Made by a program: the position numbers and the translations under genes. 64,000 nt of DNA from Marinicella rhabdoformis (lineage in GTDB: Bacteria; Pseudomonadota; Gammaproteobacteria; Xanthomonadales; Marinicellaceae): contig NZ_VTFS01000003.1 of assembly GCF_009671245.1 (NCBI RefSeq), positions 1-64,000 of the forward strand. The letters run 5' to 3'. A model generated the notes under the pieces. That model did no database searches, had not been told where the DNA came from, and saw only the letters and a list, made by a program, of their open reading frames with translations. Shown one piece after another: positions 52,107 through 60,174 of this stretch; positions within the stretch are counted from its first letter, which is position 1, and every line of letters starts with the position of its first letter.

Positions 52107-52829
52107 ATGAAACCTTTAATATTTATTGCCGGGGGATCACAAGGCTTAGGTAAAGCCATGTGTGAAAAATACCTTTCTGAGAACTGGGATGTGATTGAAT
52201 TATCACGCAGTGGCACTTCCAGCCACAGCATCAACTGTGACTTTGCGAATGTTTCACAATCCAACGAAACATTCAGACAACTGTTCAACCGTTACAAAAC
52301 TGAAAACCGACCTGAAATTCAACTCATCATCAACACAGCCAGCTTATCTCCATTTGGCAATATCGGTGACACTGATGTTGAAGCAATCAGCAAACATTTA
52401 AACATTAACATCAACAGTGCGATGATGTTGGTACACCAATTCACCCATGCGTTTCAAACACACCAAGCTAAAAAAACCTTGGGTTACATCAGTTCTGGGG
52501 CAGCAAGAAGACCCATAGAAGGCATGGCCCTGTACTGTGCCAGTAAAGCCGCACTAGAGCATTTTACACTCACTTTTAATCAAGAACAGCAACGCCAAGA
52601 TCATCCTATCAATGCCATGGTTATAAATCCAGGCGTCATGGACACAGGTATGCAGTCTGACATCCGTCAACAAAGTGAAGCAGATTTTCCTTTGGTCAAT
52701 CAATGGCGTGATTTACATGCCAACAATCAACTGGCAGATGCAAAAACAGTTGCCGAAATTTGTCATCAGCTGATGAATAACCCCCTTACTGAAACGCCTT
52801 ACCATGTGGCACAGTCTTATTTAAAGTAG
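52107..52829 (+). CDS. SDR family oxidoreductase
   Basis: A 240-residue short-chain dehydrogenase. The cofactor loop reads AGGSQGLGKAM (residues about 8-18) and LSRSG follows strand 2. INTASLS replaces the usual NNAG. The catalytic Ser lies in YISSGAARR and the YCASKAA motif supplies Tyr and Lys. It ends in PYHVAQSYLK, so the C-terminal part is short. The family resembles sepiapterin-reductase/benzil-reductase-like SDRs, but substrate is unknown. Single gene between two terminated units. Confidence 0.82.
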   Translation: MKPLIFIAGGSQGLGKAMCEKYLSENWDVIELSRSGTSSHSINCDFANVSQSNETFRQLFNRYKTENRPEIQLIINTASLSPFGNIGDTDVEAISKHLNININSAMMLVHQFTHAFQTHQAKKTLGYISSGAARRPIEGMALYCASKAALEHFTLTFNQEQQRQDHPINAMVINPGVMDTGMQSDIRQQSEADFPLVNQWRDLHANNQLADAKTVAEICHQLMNNPLTETPYHVAQSYLK

Positions 52830-52898
52830 TCATTTACAGGTATGTTGTATATTCTTGTAAACTTTTGTAAAGTGTTTGCCAAAAGAGAGGAGTGTTAA

Positions 52899-54323
52899 AT
52901 GGAACAAAAATTTAAGGTCATCTATTTAGGGAAATTATCAGATGATGCCAATGAAGGGTTGATTGCCGAGCGTTTTGCTGAAAAATTCAAAATGCCTGAG
53001 GCCAAAGCCACAAAAATATTACGAGCGGGCAAAGAGGTGGTGCTTCACCCTGGTGCAGAGCATGTCAAAGCTTATAAACTCAAAGCAGCATTAGAAGGTT
53101 TAGGTCTTCAGATGCGACTTGAACGGGTTCAAATAACCCAAACCGCCAAACCACCTGAACTCGAAACGTCTAAAACTGAATCACCTCAACCTCAAACACC
53201 AGAATCGGCAACAGAAACACCCAAGAGCACAGCCCCTCAAGAAGATAAATCGAACACTCCTCCTGCACCGAAACAGTCCATAGACACTTCAGCGATGTCT
53301 TTAGAACCCATGCCTGAAGAGTCAGAAGATGAAAGTTCCGCAGAAGACAGCAACGACCTATCTCATAACCAAACTGCGGAAAAAAGCACACGTAATGAAA
53401 GTGATAAAGACACAAAACTTCAAGTGGGTTCAGACGTCAACTCTCCAAATTGGGACCTTGAACCCATAAAAGAGGAAACCAGCGATTCAGAAGACCAAGA
53501 GATTCAGGAAGGTGAAAAACGCAACAAACAAGCCACTGCCAAACAAGAGTTCGTTGACTTGAGTAAACCTTCAATGATTTATGAAAAGAAAACTGAAGAA
53601 AAAAATGAAGCGTTAACACAAGAACAAGAGAAGGCAACAGAAACTGAGGAAAAAGAACCTGCTCGTATTATCGGATTAATAAAACAATTTGGCGGAGTTG
53701 CTGTTGCTGGCTTGGTTGGTATTTTGTTTTTACTGAAGAAATTTGGTTTTTTAAAATTTTTAAAAATTGGCGGTTTGATGGCTGCAGCGGCTTATGCTGG
53801 TTACAACCCAGAAGAGGCCTGTATGGGTAATGGTGATTGTGAAGATGCAATTTCCGATCAAATTGATGCTTGTTGGTCATACAGTGAATTAGATCAATAT
53901 GACTGGGATAACATGTCTGATGACCAATACTATGAACTCAAACCTCAAGTTGAAGAAAAATTCATTTCCTGCTTCCGTTATGAAGAGACCGGTGCTCAAG
54001 TTTTAGAATCGCCCATTGAATTGCGTTTTGATTTGATGGCCATGTGTGATGAACTCAGTACCCCAGTTTCTGGATGTATTGCAATAGCTGAACGACAAAT
54101 TAAAACATGCTACGACCGCTCTGAAATCATCGAACCCATAAAAGCTTCAGGCTATGATTATTATGGAACCATGTTAACAGACATGCAGTATTATAAAAAC
54201 TTCTATGGTTGCTTTGAAGACAACAGTGGCAGCATGTTATTTGCTGAATTTGTCGACAACATGGATGTAGAGGCAATTAACGACGCCATGCAACAATTAC
54301 AAAACGAATTAGACGCTCAATAA
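52899..54323 (+). CDS. Membrane protein with an N-terminal recognition-like domain, function unknown
   Basis: A 474-residue protein I cannot name. Residues about 1-72 (FKVIYLGKLSDDANEGLIAERFAEKFKMPEAKATKILRAGKEVVL... YKLKAALEGLGL) resemble a small alpha/beta domain found at the N-terminus of several gammaproteobacterial membrane proteins. A long acidic, Glu/Ser/Pro-rich linker (about 75-250) follows, then one or two membrane helices (about 258-303). The C-terminal 170 residues contain seven Cys with spacing that suggests disulphides in the periplasm. RBS GAGAGGAG precedes the start. Confidence 0.6.
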   Translation: MEQKFKVIYLGKLSDDANEGLIAERFAEKFKMPEAKATKILRAGKEVVLHPGAEHVKAYKLKAALEGLGLQMRLERVQITQTAKPPELETSKTESPQPQTPESATETPKSTAPQEDKSNTPPAPKQSIDTSAMSLEPMPEESEDESSAEDSNDLSHNQTAEKSTRNESDKDTKLQVGSDVNSPNWDLEPIKEETSDSEDQEIQEGEKRNKQATAKQEFVDLSKPSMIYEKKTEEKNEALTQEQEKATETEEKEPARIIGLIKQFGGVAVAGLVGILFLLKKFGFLKFLKIGGLMAAAAYAGYNPEEACMGNGDCEDAISDQIDACWSYSELDQYDWDNMSDDQYYELKPQVEEKFISCFRYEETGAQVLESPIELRFDLMAMCDELSTPVSGCIAIAERQIKTCYDRSEIIEPIKASGYDYYGTMLTDMQYYKNFYGCFEDNSGSMLFAEFVDNMDVEAINDAMQQLQNELDAQ

Positions 54324-54338
54324 AATTCAAGTAAAATA

Positions 54339-54372
54339 AAAAAGCCCAACAGTAATCTATGTTGGGCTTTTT
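54339..54372. terminator. Bidirectional terminator between convergent genes
   Basis: AAAAAGCCCAACA-GTAATCTA-TGTTGGGCTTTTT is a 13-pair stem with A and T runs on both sides, serving the membrane-protein gene (left) and ycgL (right). Confidence 0.9.
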
Positions 54373-54391
54373 CATGTTTTGGCTTTACCGT

Positions 54392-54655
54392 TCAGTCACC
54401 ATAGCTGATCAAATCATTAATCACTTTAGGTGGCATTTGCAAATGATAACCTTGATTGGCTAAGTTCTCTTTTACTTTAACAATGTCTTCAGAAGCCAGC
54501 TTGTCCCGTTTTGCCAAATTCAATTGCATCACCTGAATACAAGGCTCAATCAATGTGCGTAATTCTTGTGGCACATCTTCTAGTTTTTTACCTCGCGCCA
54601 AATACAAGTAAGCACCTTCTTTTTTCTTTGAACGGTAAATATAAGCAATCATCAT
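54392..54655 (-). CDS. YcgL domain-containing protein
   Basis: An 87-residue protein of the YcgL family (PF05166 type). The signature is clear: AYIYRSKKKEGAYLYLARGKKLEDVPQEL, DIVKVKENLANQGYHLQMPP. It is shorter than E. coli YcgL. Function unknown; it is a conserved small gammaproteobacterial protein. Its ATG (54655) overlaps the stop of a small Cys-rich gene (TGATG); ATG 54652 is an alternative. Confidence 0.88.
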   Translation of the reverse strand: MMIAYIYRSKKKEGAYLYLARGKKLEDVPQELRTLIEPCIQVMQLNLAKRDKLASEDIVKVKENLANQGYHLQMPPKVINDLISYGD

Positions 54656-54801
54656 CAGTCCTTAGTATTTGTATTTGTATCAGGTTCAGTGTCTTTATCT
54701 GCTTTTTTAGCAGAATCACCTATGACAGTTTTTAAAGGGCAAACTTTTACGATTGGACATTTGGCACAACTCAGTACCAATGCATATGGACAAAGGGTCA
54801 T
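54655..54801 (-). CDS. 48-residue Cys-rich protein coupled to ycgL
   Basis: A short frame from ATG 54801 to TGA 54655 encodes MTLCPYALVLSCAKCPIVKV followed by CPLKTVIGDS and a hydrophilic Asp/Thr/Asn tail. Four cysteines (4, 12, 15, 21) lie within 18 residues, suggesting a metal site. Its stop overlaps the ycgL start (TGATG), as in translationally coupled genes. The RBS is weak. I recall no family name. Coupling and the dense Cys pattern argue it is real. Confidence 0.6.
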   Translation of the reverse strand: MTLCPYALVLSCAKCPIVKVCPLKTVIGDSAKKADKDTEPDTNTNTKD

Positions 54802-54855
54802 TACATCTACTCATGAATAATGACCCCATTTTAACTTTTTAACTGACAATGTGCA

Positions 54856-55167
54856 TCAAGATGATGCAACAACACCGGTAATGCGACAAGATTGCCACTG
54901 TGGGTGTGTATCTAAAATCGTGAACTGCCCTTTTTCAACTTCAGCTTTCAATTGCTTCACACCTGTTCTCAAGAAATAAGTCACTTCTATTTTTTCTTTG
55001 GCCAATAAGTAGCTATCCCACCGCTTACTGGGTTCGTGGCAAACCACTTCACAGCCTTCATCACCACATTGGAGAATTTCTTTGTGCACCTCAGTTTGGT
55101 TGGCCATTGATTGGTTGGCCACAACCATTAAGCCAACAGCCAACATTTTAGATATTGCATTCATCAT
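54856..55167 (-). CDS. Small exported protein, unknown
   Basis: A 103-residue protein with a signal peptide (about 1-22, ending SMA) and a good RBS (GAGGTGA). The mature part has four Cys (LQCGDEGCEVVCHEP..., and SCRITG near the end), likely disulphide-bonded in the periplasm. WDSYLLAKEKIEVTYFLRTG is otherwise unfamiliar. It is 55 bases upstream of the ycgL pair on the same strand. Confidence 0.65.
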   Translation of the reverse strand: MMNAISKMLAVGLMVVANQSMANQTEVHKEILQCGDEGCEVVCHEPSKRWDSYLLAKEKIEVTYFLRTGVKQLKAEVEKGQFTILDTHPQWQSCRITGVVASS

Positions 55168-55300
55168 AAGTCACCTCGTTAATTACTTAGGTTTCTATGA
55201 TACTGACAACAAATGAATCAGCCATTAATTGTTATGGGAGTAAAACATGACACATTTCACATTTCAGTTCCATATGGTATTTAGCGTGCCTGTTATCTAA

Positions 55301-55828
55301 TCAATTGTTTTTAATCGCTTGCCATTCTTTCTGTGTGTTCACGTTGGTAAATTGTACAGACTGACCTTCTAACTCAACCAACTTTTGGGACAACTGTTCA
55401 AACAACTGATGTATTGCCAACTGTTTATCTTCCAGTTGTTTGGTCAGAATTTGACGAACTTTTTTTGTGTTTTTTAATATCAACGGAAAATGCTGACCTT
55501 CAAAACGAGTCACTTCTGAATCTTCAACCACATCAAGCAAACCCGCAACCAACTTTGAATTCAACAAAGGCATATCAACCGGCACAAAGAGTACATTTAT
55601 GCCATCATCCAATGCCCTCAAACTACTAGACATACCTGATAAAGGTCCCAGCCCTGATTGTTCATCTGCAATGCCATCTGGCCCACTGAAATACACTGAA
55701 TCCAAACCCGCATCCAACAAGACTGACCTCATAAATGCTTTCAGTGGCTTGCCTTTGTAAATCAACTCAGATTTATTTTGTCCCATGCGTGACGATTGCC
55801 CTCCACACAAGACCACACCTGCTGTCAT
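55301..55828 (-). CDS. mobA: Molybdenum cofactor guanylyltransferase MobA
   Basis: Attaches GMP to molybdopterin to make bis-MGD, the cofactor of NarG. The 175-residue product has the nucleotidyltransferase signature GVVLCGGQSSRMGQNKSEL (residues 4-22) and the metal-binding VPVDMPLLN. It overlaps moeA by four bases. Its nearness to narG supports a role in supplying cofactor to nitrate reductase. Confidence 0.92.
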   Translation of the reverse strand: MTAGVVLCGGQSSRMGQNKSELIYKGKPLKAFMRSVLLDAGLDSVYFSGPDGIADEQSGLGPLSGMSSSLRALDDGINVLFVPVDMPLLNSKLVAGLLDVVEDSEVTRFEGQHFPLILKNTKKVRQILTKQLEDKQLAIHQLFEQLSQKLVELEGQSVQFTNVNTQKEWQAIKNN

Positions 55829-57099
55829 GAGACAGTCAATGATCCAGGAATCATTGGTAATACCGCCAAATACTCTCCAGCCGCTATGTGTTCGGCCTCT
55901 TCAGGCAGCACCAACCAACAATTTGATTCAGCGAAAGAATGTGTTTGAAATGAACCTTGACCTGTCAGCATATTGGCTTGCAGCTGTCCCGTTTTACTCA
56001 GGCTGAGCTGGGCTTTAGCAAAAGTTCTGAACCCTTGCTTCTTATCTATGTTGCACATGGTCTTGGCTAATATAGTTGCTTCAGGTGGCATGCCCTTGAT
56101 CATGCGCAGTAAGGGTGTCAAAAAGAACCTCGCACCAGATGCAGCTGCTATTGGGTTTCCTGGCAACCCGAAGTACAAGGTACCATCTGGCAATTCAGCA
56201 AACAAGATAGGCTTACCCGGACGCACTTTGGCTTTATGAAAGTGTACTGTGGCACCTCTTTTTTTCAAAATACTGGGTATGAAGTCATACCGCCCCATAG
56301 ATACCGCCCCCGTACTGATGATGACTTTAACTTGTTTCTCTGCCGCTTGGTTCAGCAACAACTCAAATGCGGCTTCGTCATCTTGACAATTGGCCTCAAA
56401 TGTCACATCACAATCAATTTGAGACAAATACGCACGTAAAAAAGGTTGATTAGAATTGTGAATTTTACCGGCTGCCAAACCTGAACTGTTTTCATCGTCA
56501 GATAATTCATTGCCGGTAGAGAATAAGGCCACTGGCACTGGTTTTTTGACGCTTATTTTTTTTACACCCACAGTCGCCAAGGCCATGATGTGTTGGGCTT
56601 GAATCACTTGATTAACACCAACCACCGGTTGTCCAATATCATAATCAGTACCGGCCTTTCGGATGTTCTGACCTAATTCAACCGTTTTCTCGAAAATCAC
56701 TTGGTCACCATCAACATGCACAGCCTCAACAGGCACCACCGCATCAAAACCTTTGGGTACAGGCGCTCCAGTCATGATTTCCCAAGCTTGCGCAGGCGCT
56801 GTCAAACCTCTTGAAACGCTGACATCATCACTGTCACCCGCTTGAATTCGTCCTGTGATTCCTAAACTGGCTTTTGACTGTTGTTGCAGCTGTTCATTCA
56901 CCTCAGAAGTCACCACGGCAAAGCCATCCATGGCAGAATTATCAAATGAGGGCACTTGGATGGGTGAGTTCACTGGTGCAGCTGTCATGTGGTTTAAAGC
57001 CAATGGCAAGTCAACCGTTTGCTGTTGATCCCATGGGTGATTAAGAGCGACTTTTGTAAGAATTTCTAGCGTTTGTTGGTAACTGATCAGGGGTTTCAT
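55825..57099 (-). CDS. moeA: Molybdopterin molybdenumtransferase MoeA
   Basis: Inserts molybdate into adenylylated molybdopterin. I start it at 57099 (MKPLISYQQTLEIL); the frame is open to 57165. Family segments: PSFDNSAMDGFAVV, GRIQAGD, AWEIMTGAPVPKGFDAVVPVE, RKAGTDYDIG, STGNEL, STGAVSMGRYDFIPSILKKRG and YFGLPGNPIAAASGARFF. The 424-residue length matches E. coli MoeA (411). It overlaps the 3' end of the regulator gene by 59 bases. Confidence 0.95.
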   Translation of the reverse strand: MKPLISYQQTLEILTKVALNHPWDQQQTVDLPLALNHMTAAPVNSPIQVPSFDNSAMDGFAVVTSEVNEQLQQQSKASLGITGRIQAGDSDDVSVSRGLTAPAQAWEIMTGAPVPKGFDAVVPVEAVHVDGDQVIFEKTVELGQNIRKAGTDYDIGQPVVGVNQVIQAQHIMALATVGVKKISVKKPVPVALFSTGNELSDDENSSGLAAGKIHNSNQPFLRAYLSQIDCDVTFEANCQDDEAAFELLLNQAAEKQVKVIISTGAVSMGRYDFIPSILKKRGATVHFHKAKVRPGKPILFAELPDGTLYFGLPGNPIAAASGARFFLTPLLRMIKGMPPEATILAKTMCNIDKKQGFRTFAKAQLSLSKTGQLQANMLTGQGSFQTHSFAESNCWLVLPEEAEHIAAGEYLAVLPMIPGSLTVS

Positions 57100-58633
57100 T
57101 GAATTGACAATCGTGTTGTTGTTTAAATTGGCAGCTTTGTGCGATTTCTTTATCACAGTACTCACAAAGCATTTTCATGTTCTTTACTTGTATTTGTTGC
57201 TTTTCAGAAGTTAAACCTTCTTGTTTAAAAGATTTCAATGAACGAGAAAAGGTTTCAGGCTTCATATCCAGCAATGAAGCAATGATGGTCTTTTCATACG
57301 GAAGCATAATGGTGTTGGGGTTTTTTTGTGCCACAAATTGTTTCAACAAAAAATGCCCTACACGCTCTTTGGTCGATTTAACTCGGTTGGCTTCAACCTG
57401 TTGTTGGTATTGTGTCGAACTTTGTGACAAGTACTTTAAAGAGTTTAAAGCCAATGTTAAATCCTGATTAACTAAATGGCGATAGATAGCAGCAGGAAAT
57501 GACAACAACCTCGCTTCAACACTGACTTGTGCATTGTTACTGTAATTTGAACTTTCAAAAATCGATGATTCAATAACAACATCACCACTTGAAAGCATAT
57601 GCTCTATTTTTTCTGTACCTTCTGCACAGTTTTTGAAAATTTTGATCCAACCAGATATAACAACATAAATCCGAGAAGCCTGTTCGCCTTCTAAAAACAA
57701 CAAACTGCCTTTTTTGTAATCCCTGACATTACTGGACTGGAATAATTTCTTTTTAACTCCAGTTGATAAATTACGAAACAACAAATAATCTTCAATCAAT
57801 CCAATTTCATCTTCATTAAATAAGCGGTTTTCGCCTTTTGCAGTATTCCTTACGGGCTTACTGAATAAAGCTGAAATGAATTTTTGCTCCAACTCATACA
57901 TCATATCCATTTTCTGGCTTACCAATTCAAACCAAAATTTGGCTTTGATATTAAGCGTATGAGAACTGGTGATTTGTTTGTGAACCGCTTCTATTTCTAT
58001 GTGTTCGATGTACAAGTGATTAAACAAATTTTTCTGGTCTTCATCTGCCAAAGCAAGAAAAGTTCGTTTATTGACCTGTTGTTCATTCAACAGCATTTCA
58101 AAACCATGTAAAAACATGTCGCAATCAAACTGCTGCATATTGATACCCATGGTACCTAATGCACGCTCTCTACCAATGCGGTCTTTCCATTTAATAAAGT
58201 TACTCAATGCAGAAATTTGTACCGATTTATTGGGTTTCAAAGCCAAAATTAATTCTATTTGCAAAAATACCAAATGGCTGATTAATTGGTGTGTATATAC
58301 CATCAATGCTTCACTGGCATTTATGGTAAATGATTGACCAGAAACCCGATATGGCACCTGACTTAAAAAATGATTCAACGAACGGTTGATTTTATCCAAG
58401 CTTTTTACCAAAGACACATTTTCCAGCTGAGCACTTTCGTTCACAAGTTCACTGATTTGATTCATTAAACCATCACTTTCAATCACACACGATTGAAACA
58501 GGTTTAAATTGTCATCTGTCGGGTCACTCAAATACATACAAAGTACACCTCGCTCTGCCTGAAAAGCATGAGTCGTGCAGCTTATTAGTTGCAAAAACTC
58601 AAGGGCTTTGGTTTGATTTTTCATACGCCGCAT
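57041..58633 (-). CDS. Crp/Fnr family regulator with N-terminal NIT nitrate-sensing domain
   Basis: A 530-residue fusion protein. Residues about 18-215 match the NIT domain (nitrate- and nitrite-sensing, PF08376 type): AFQAERGVLCMYLSD is the opening and IKWKDRIGRERALGTMGI the second hallmark. Residues about 295-405 are a cyclic-nucleotide-binding-type domain (KGSLLFLEGEQASRIYVVISGWIKIFK). The Crp-type helix-turn-helix is near 425-480 (TKERVGHFLLKQF...LPYEKTIIASLLDMKPETFSRSLKSF). The C-terminus adds four Cys (490, 493, 501, 509). Divergent from narK, this is the obvious candidate nitrate sensor of the locus. An alternative ATG at 58624 exists. Confidence 0.85.
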   Translation of the reverse strand: MRRMKNQTKALEFLQLISCTTHAFQAERGVLCMYLSDPTDDNLNLFQSCVIESDGLMNQISELVNESAQLENVSLVKSLDKINRSLNHFLSQVPYRVSGQSFTINASEALMVYTHQLISHLVFLQIELILALKPNKSVQISALSNFIKWKDRIGRERALGTMGINMQQFDCDMFLHGFEMLLNEQQVNKRTFLALADEDQKNLFNHLYIEHIEIEAVHKQITSSHTLNIKAKFWFELVSQKMDMMYELEQKFISALFSKPVRNTAKGENRLFNEDEIGLIEDYLLFRNLSTGVKKKLFQSSNVRDYKKGSLLFLEGEQASRIYVVISGWIKIFKNCAEGTEKIEHMLSSGDVVIESSIFESSNYSNNAQVSVEARLLSFPAAIYRHLVNQDLTLALNSLKYLSQSSTQYQQQVEANRVKSTKERVGHFLLKQFVAQKNPNTIMLPYEKTIIASLLDMKPETFSRSLKSFKQEGLTSEKQQIQVKNMKMLCEYCDKEIAQSCQFKQQHDCQFNETPDQLPTNARNSYKSRS

Positions 58634-58729
58634 TTTATCAGAAAGCCCAAATGTTTACCTTATTTTTTGTAATTACAAGGCCACCCCAAATGCAGAGAAA
58701 ATCAACTTCACTTAACGATTTTTGAATAA

Positions 58730-58743
58730 TTGATTCAAGTCAA
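58730..58743. promoter_or_regulatory. FNR/DNR-type box upstream of narK
   Basis: TTGAT-TCAA-GTCAA matches the FNR consensus TTGAT-N4-ATCAA at nine of ten positions, about 64 bases before the narK ATG. The divergent NIT-Crp/Fnr protein is a likely ligand, which would couple transporter and reductase expression to nitrate or low oxygen. Confidence 0.7.
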
Positions 58744-58806
58744 TTATATCTCTTAACAAAGTATCCAAAATGGCAACACCGGAAATTTCATTCAAAGAGA
58801 ACTGCT

Positions 58807-60111
58807 ATGAACTTACAAAACGTATCATCAAGCGACCAAAACAGAGCCCTGGGGATAAGCACCCTGGCATTTACCGTGTGTTTTGCTGTATGGACCATAT
58901 TCTCCATCATCGGCATCAAAATCAAAGCCGAATTGGGTTTGAACGACACGCAGTTCGGCATTTTGGTTGCCACACCTATCTTAACGGGCTCATTAAGTCG
59001 CTTGTTCTTAGGCATTTGGACTGATCAATACGGTGGACGCTTGGTTTTCACTGCACAAATGTTAACCACTGCCGTGGCTGCTTTTTTCCTGACCAAAGCC
59101 AACAGCTATGAAATGTACCTCTTAGGTGCTTTGGGATTGGGATTGGCTGGCGGCTCATTTGCCGTTGGTGTGGCGTACGTTTCTTCATGGTATCCTGACC
59201 ACAAACAAGGCACAGCATTGGGCATCTTTGGTGTCGGCAATGTGGGTGCTGCCATAACTAACTTTGGCGCACCTGTTTTATTGGTCGCTGTTGGTGGTGT
59301 TTGGCAAAGTGTGGTTTTGGTCTATGCAGGTGTGCTCGCAATTACCGGTGTATTGTTCTTTATCTTCACAAAAACTGACCCAGCACATACCGGTGCAAAA
59401 GGACAAGCCAGACCATTTATGGAACAAATGAAGCCACTGAAAAACTTACAGGTATGGCGCTTCTCACTTTATTACTTCTTTGTTTTCGGTGCTTACGTGG
59501 CTTTGGCTTTGTGGCTGCCTCGCTATTATGTTGGCGCGTATGGACTAGAACTCGGCACTGCTGGTTTCTTGGCAGCGTGTTATGCCCTTCCCGGTTCTGT
59601 CTTCCGCGCTTTGGGTGGTTGGCTTTCTGACAAAATTGGTGCTCGTCGCGTGATGTATTGGACATTTACTGCTTGTGTGATTTGTACTTTCTTTTTGTCT
59701 TACCCTTCAACTGACTACACCGTGGCAGGCATCGAAGGACCGATTCATTTCAACATCAGCATCCCTTTGTGGTTGTTTGTGACTTTAACCATTATTTTGG
59801 GCTTCTTTATGTCATTAGGTAAAGCGGCGGTTTACAAACACATCCCACACTACTACCCAGACAATGTTGGCTCTGTAGGCGGTATCGTTGGTTTGATAGG
59901 TGGCTTGGGTGGTTTCATCTTACCCATCACATTCGGCATCATGAATGATTTAATTGGTGTTTGGACAAGCTGTTTTATGCTTTTGACTGTGATCATTGGA
60001 ATCGCTTTGGTTTGGATGCATTTCGCCATCATCAAGGCCAACAGAGAAGCCAATCCCAACATGGACAAACCTGAATTCTTACCTGAACTCAGAAACGTTA
60101 ATAACAAATAA
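58807..60111 (+). CDS. narK: Nitrate/nitrite transporter of the NarK family (first copy)
   Basis: A 434-residue MFS transporter with twelve predicted membrane helices. NarK hallmarks: GLALGLAGGSFAVGVAYVSSWYP-type nitrate signature (here GLGLGLAGGSFAVGVAYVSSWYPDHKQG) near 115-140, and GVGNVGAAITNF. The second-half signature GSVGGIVGLIGGLGGFILP lies near 355-375. It follows the FNR-type box. The short, 12-helix type resembles NarK1, often a nitrate/proton symporter. The second copy follows after about 63 bases. Confidence 0.92.
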   Translation: MNLQNVSSSDQNRALGISTLAFTVCFAVWTIFSIIGIKIKAELGLNDTQFGILVATPILTGSLSRLFLGIWTDQYGGRLVFTAQMLTTAVAAFFLTKANSYEMYLLGALGLGLAGGSFAVGVAYVSSWYPDHKQGTALGIFGVGNVGAAITNFGAPVLLVAVGGVWQSVVLVYAGVLAITGVLFFIFTKTDPAHTGAKGQARPFMEQMKPLKNLQVWRFSLYYFFVFGAYVALALWLPRYYVGAYGLELGTAGFLAACYALPGSVFRALGGWLSDKIGARRVMYWTFTACVICTFFLSYPSTDYTVAGIEGPIHFNISIPLWLFVTLTIILGFFMSLGKAAVYKHIPHYYPDNVGSVGGIVGLIGGLGGFILPITFGIMNDLIGVWTSCFMLLTVIIGIALVWMHFAIIKANREANPNMDKPEFLPELRNVNNK

Positions 60112-60174
60112 ATTTACACCACCGAAGTGATTGACTATCCAATCACTTCGGTTTCTCATTTAAGGAGCATAGCT

